Source of the DNA: JAFDVL01 sp043736395
Lineage (GTDB): Bacteria; Acidobacteriota; Blastocatellia; RBC074
NCBI GenBank assembly: GCA_043736395.1
Contig: JAYTCQ010000280.1
Span: forward strand, 1-7,777
Direction: 5' to 3'
DNA length: 7,777 bases
Positions 6,677 through 7,777 of the stretch are shown here, in pieces. The notes under the pieces are model-generated. The model saw only the letters and a program-made list of their open reading frames with translations, searched no databases and was not told the origin of the DNA. The position numbers and the translations under genes were made by a program. Every line of letters starts with the position of its first letter. Within the stretch, counting starts at the first letter, position 1.

Positions 6677-6705
6677 TTGACACTGGTAAAATAGCTATGT
6701 TACAT
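6677..6705 (+). promoter_or_regulatory. Candidate promoter for the rsbW-like gene
   Basis: A perfect -35 box TTGACA (6677-6682) is followed after 17 bases by TTACAT (6700-6705), a 3-of-6 match to the -10 consensus. Transcription would start near 6712, about 60 bases before the gene. The -35 overlaps the aroA ribosome site on the other strand. Confidence 0.45.
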
Positions 6706-6724
6706 CCCAACTGTATGAGCGCAA
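6697..6724 (-). promoter_or_regulatory. Candidate promoter for aroA
   Basis: On the - strand TTGCGC (6724-6719), 16 bases, then TAACAT (6702-6697, 4 of 6 matches to the -10 consensus) would start transcription near 6690, about 30 bases before aroA. It faces and overlaps the + strand candidate, so the two promoters could exclude each other. The -35 box is weak. Confidence 0.3.
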
Positions 6725-6770
6725 AGCGACTCACACATATTCGTACTACAGAAAAGGGATTTCATCCTGT

Positions 6771-7205
6771 ATGAGCTTAGCCGAAAAGTTGGTCGAAATT
6801 TCAATCGGCAGTAAACTGGAATTGATAGATGTCGTAACTCTCTCGGCTGATCATCTGTGCAAACTCGCCGGATTTGACGAAGAGGAACAATATCGTGTCA
6901 ACCTTTCGGTGCGCGAATCATTGGCCAACGCCATCGAACACGGGAATAAATTCGCCGAAAATAAAACGGTGCAAATTGTTTTACGGTTGAATGAAGAGTC
7001 GTTCAGTGTTTCCATCCGGGACTTCGGCGATGGCTTTGACCCGAATCAGTTACCTAATCCATTAGACCCGCAAAATCTCCTTAATCCTGATGGTCGCGGA
7101 ATTTTATATATGCGTTCCTTTATGGACGAAGTGAATTTAATTCGCCACGAGGAAGGCGGTATGCAAGTCACCCTCATCAAACATCGAATCAGTGTCGTGA
7201 CCTAA
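6771..7205 (+). CDS. RsbW/SpoIIAB-like anti-sigma factor serine kinase (GHKL ATPase)
   Basis: This is a single-domain ATP-binding protein of the partner-switching type, which binds a sigma factor and phosphorylates a STAS antagonist. The 144 residues are typical. The N-box is VRESLANAIEHGN, with Glu49, Asn53 and His57. The G1 box is DFGDGF (84-89), with Asp84 for adenine. The G2 box is DGRGILYMRSFMDEV (107-121). The likely catalytic Glu of the N-box is kept, so it may be an active kinase. The start ATG 6771 has AAAAGGGA about 11 bases upstream and overlaps the stop of a possible 19-codon mini-ORF. The STAS gene follows after 10 bases, giving the expected kinase-antagonist pair. No sigma factor gene is next to it, so its target is unknown; other output proteins are possible. 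Confidence 0.92.
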   Translation: MSLAEKLVEISIGSKLELIDVVTLSADHLCKLAGFDEEEQYRVNLSVRESLANAIEHGNKFAENKTVQIVLRLNEESFSVSIRDFGDGFDPNQLPNPLDPQNLLNPDGRGILYMRSFMDEVNLIRHEEGGMQVTLIKHRISVVT

Positions 7206-7215
7206 GGTACATCTC

Positions 7216-7587
7216 ATGCAGTTGCAGATCAACGAACGTCAGATTGGTAATATTGTCATCCTCGATTTGATTGGAAAAATTACAATTGGCGAAGGCAGCA
7301 ATCTGCTTCGCGACGCCGTCAATAACCTGCTCGAAAGCGGACAATGCGAAATCATTTTAAATTTTGCGGAAGCTGGCTACATCGACAGCTCCGGCATCGG
7401 AGAATTGATCTCACGCCACACGACGACAAAAAATCGCGGCGGACATTTGAAGCTTTTATCCCTCCCGAAAAAAATTCGAGACCTGCTGACTGTGACGAAA
7501 ATTCTTGGTGTTTTTGAAACGTTTGAAGATGAAACGCAAGCGGTGATGAGTTTTGGAATTCTTGGGGAAGTGCCGAGGGTTCATTAG
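7216..7587 (+). CDS. STAS-domain anti-anti-sigma factor (RsbV/SpoIIAA-like)
   Basis: This is a small cytoplasmic STAS protein that, in the known family mechanism, frees a sigma factor by binding the anti-sigma kinase and is switched off when phosphorylated. The 123 residues cover one STAS domain: a first strand IVILDLIGKITIGEG (13-27), a helix RDAVNNLL, a strand EIILNFAEAGYI, then the conserved loop DSSGIGELI (57-65) whose Ser58 or Ser59 is the expected phosphorylation site, then LKLLSLP and a final helix ending in ILGVFETFED. The ATG at 7216 has AAGG seven to eight bases upstream, overlapping the stop of the kinase gene, which suggests coupled translation. Residues after about 110 (GILGEVPRVH) are a short extension. 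No phosphatase gene is present to reactivate it. Confidence 0.92.
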   Translation: MQLQINERQIGNIVILDLIGKITIGEGSNLLRDAVNNLLESGQCEIILNFAEAGYIDSSGIGELISRHTTTKNRGGHLKLLSLPKKIRDLLTVTKILGVFETFEDETQAVMSFGILGEVPRVH

Positions 7588-7718
7588 TAAAAGTGCTATC
7601 AGTCCCCATTCTACTTTACCAGCTAAAATTCAAAGCATACTTAGTTCTCAGAAATAATGATAACTGGATAATTTCTATTAGAGTTGTTGCGGTGAAAGAA
7701 AAAAGCTAGTCTAAAGAA

Positions 7719-7777
7719 ATGAAATTAGCACGAAAAGAACTAAAGAACAAAAGACAATGGCGAGCAGCAACGGGATT
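7719..7777 (+). CDS. 5' fragment of an ORF, possibly a transposase
   Basis: An ATG at 7719 opens a frame that runs off the window after 19 codons: MKLARKELKNKRQWRAATG. The basic start followed by RQWRAATG recalls the N-terminal segment of some IS5-like transposases, where such a sequence precedes a helix-turn-helix; this is memory-based and weak. There is no clear ribosome site, only AAAG before the ATG. TTGCGG (7687-7692), 17 bases, TCTAAA (7710-7715) is a poor promoter candidate. The preceding 7588-7718 stretch shows no gene and no convincing terminator. Confidence 0.3.
   Translation, partial: MKLARKELKNKRQWRAATG

Noticed and set aside
7650..7676. AGAAAT/ATTTCT inverted repeat after the STAS gene
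   Set aside because: Only six A/T-rich pairs with a 15-base loop and no U-run; expected by chance.

Overview
The window reads as chromosomal DNA of a Gram-negative-type (diderm) bacterium with moderate GC content. The diderm inference rests on a secreted protein with a TonB-like C-terminal domain and on a MacA-like periplasmic efflux adaptor. The mix of intergenic palindromic repeats, TonB-domain proteins, an ABC efflux pair and an RsbW/STAS pair would fit Acidobacteriota (perhaps Blastocatellia). That placement is a guess from general resemblance and needs a homology search.

Left part (1-1959, + strand): a two-helix membrane-anchored coiled-coil protein of unknown function, whose reading frame is open to the left edge, then a secreted protein with a C-terminal TonB-like domain, started by a TTG codon behind a strong GGAGGA ribosome binding site. 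A long imperfect palindrome (1978-2069) with a T-run fills the gap between this gene and the convergent ABC gene, and probably terminates the + strand transcript.

Middle (2074-6659, - strand), read from right to left: aroA (EPSP synthase) and aroK (shikimate kinase), two steps of the shikimate pathway; a non-coding stretch of about 300 bases holding a REP-like inverted/direct repeat element and a 19-bp operator-like palindrome; then a MacA/HlyD-type adaptor and a MacB/LolD-type ABC ATPase. A 14-bp perfect inverted repeat sits between adaptor and ATPase. No ABC permease follows the ATPase, so the efflux system is incomplete here.

Right part (6677-7777, + strand): facing, overlapping promoter candidates in the 111-bp divergent region, then an RsbW-type GHKL anti-sigma kinase and a STAS anti-anti-sigma factor, a two-gene partner-switch module without a sigma factor or PP2C phosphatase in view. 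The last 190 bases are mostly non-coding and end in the first codons of an ORF whose N-terminus weakly resembles a transposase.

No wholly new system is evident. The points most worth a second look are the three different intergenic palindromic elements, the permease-less efflux pair, the TonB-like domain on a cleavable secreted protein, and the ATGA-overlapping mini-ORF in front of the rsbW-like gene. No tRNA, rRNA or CRISPR array was seen.
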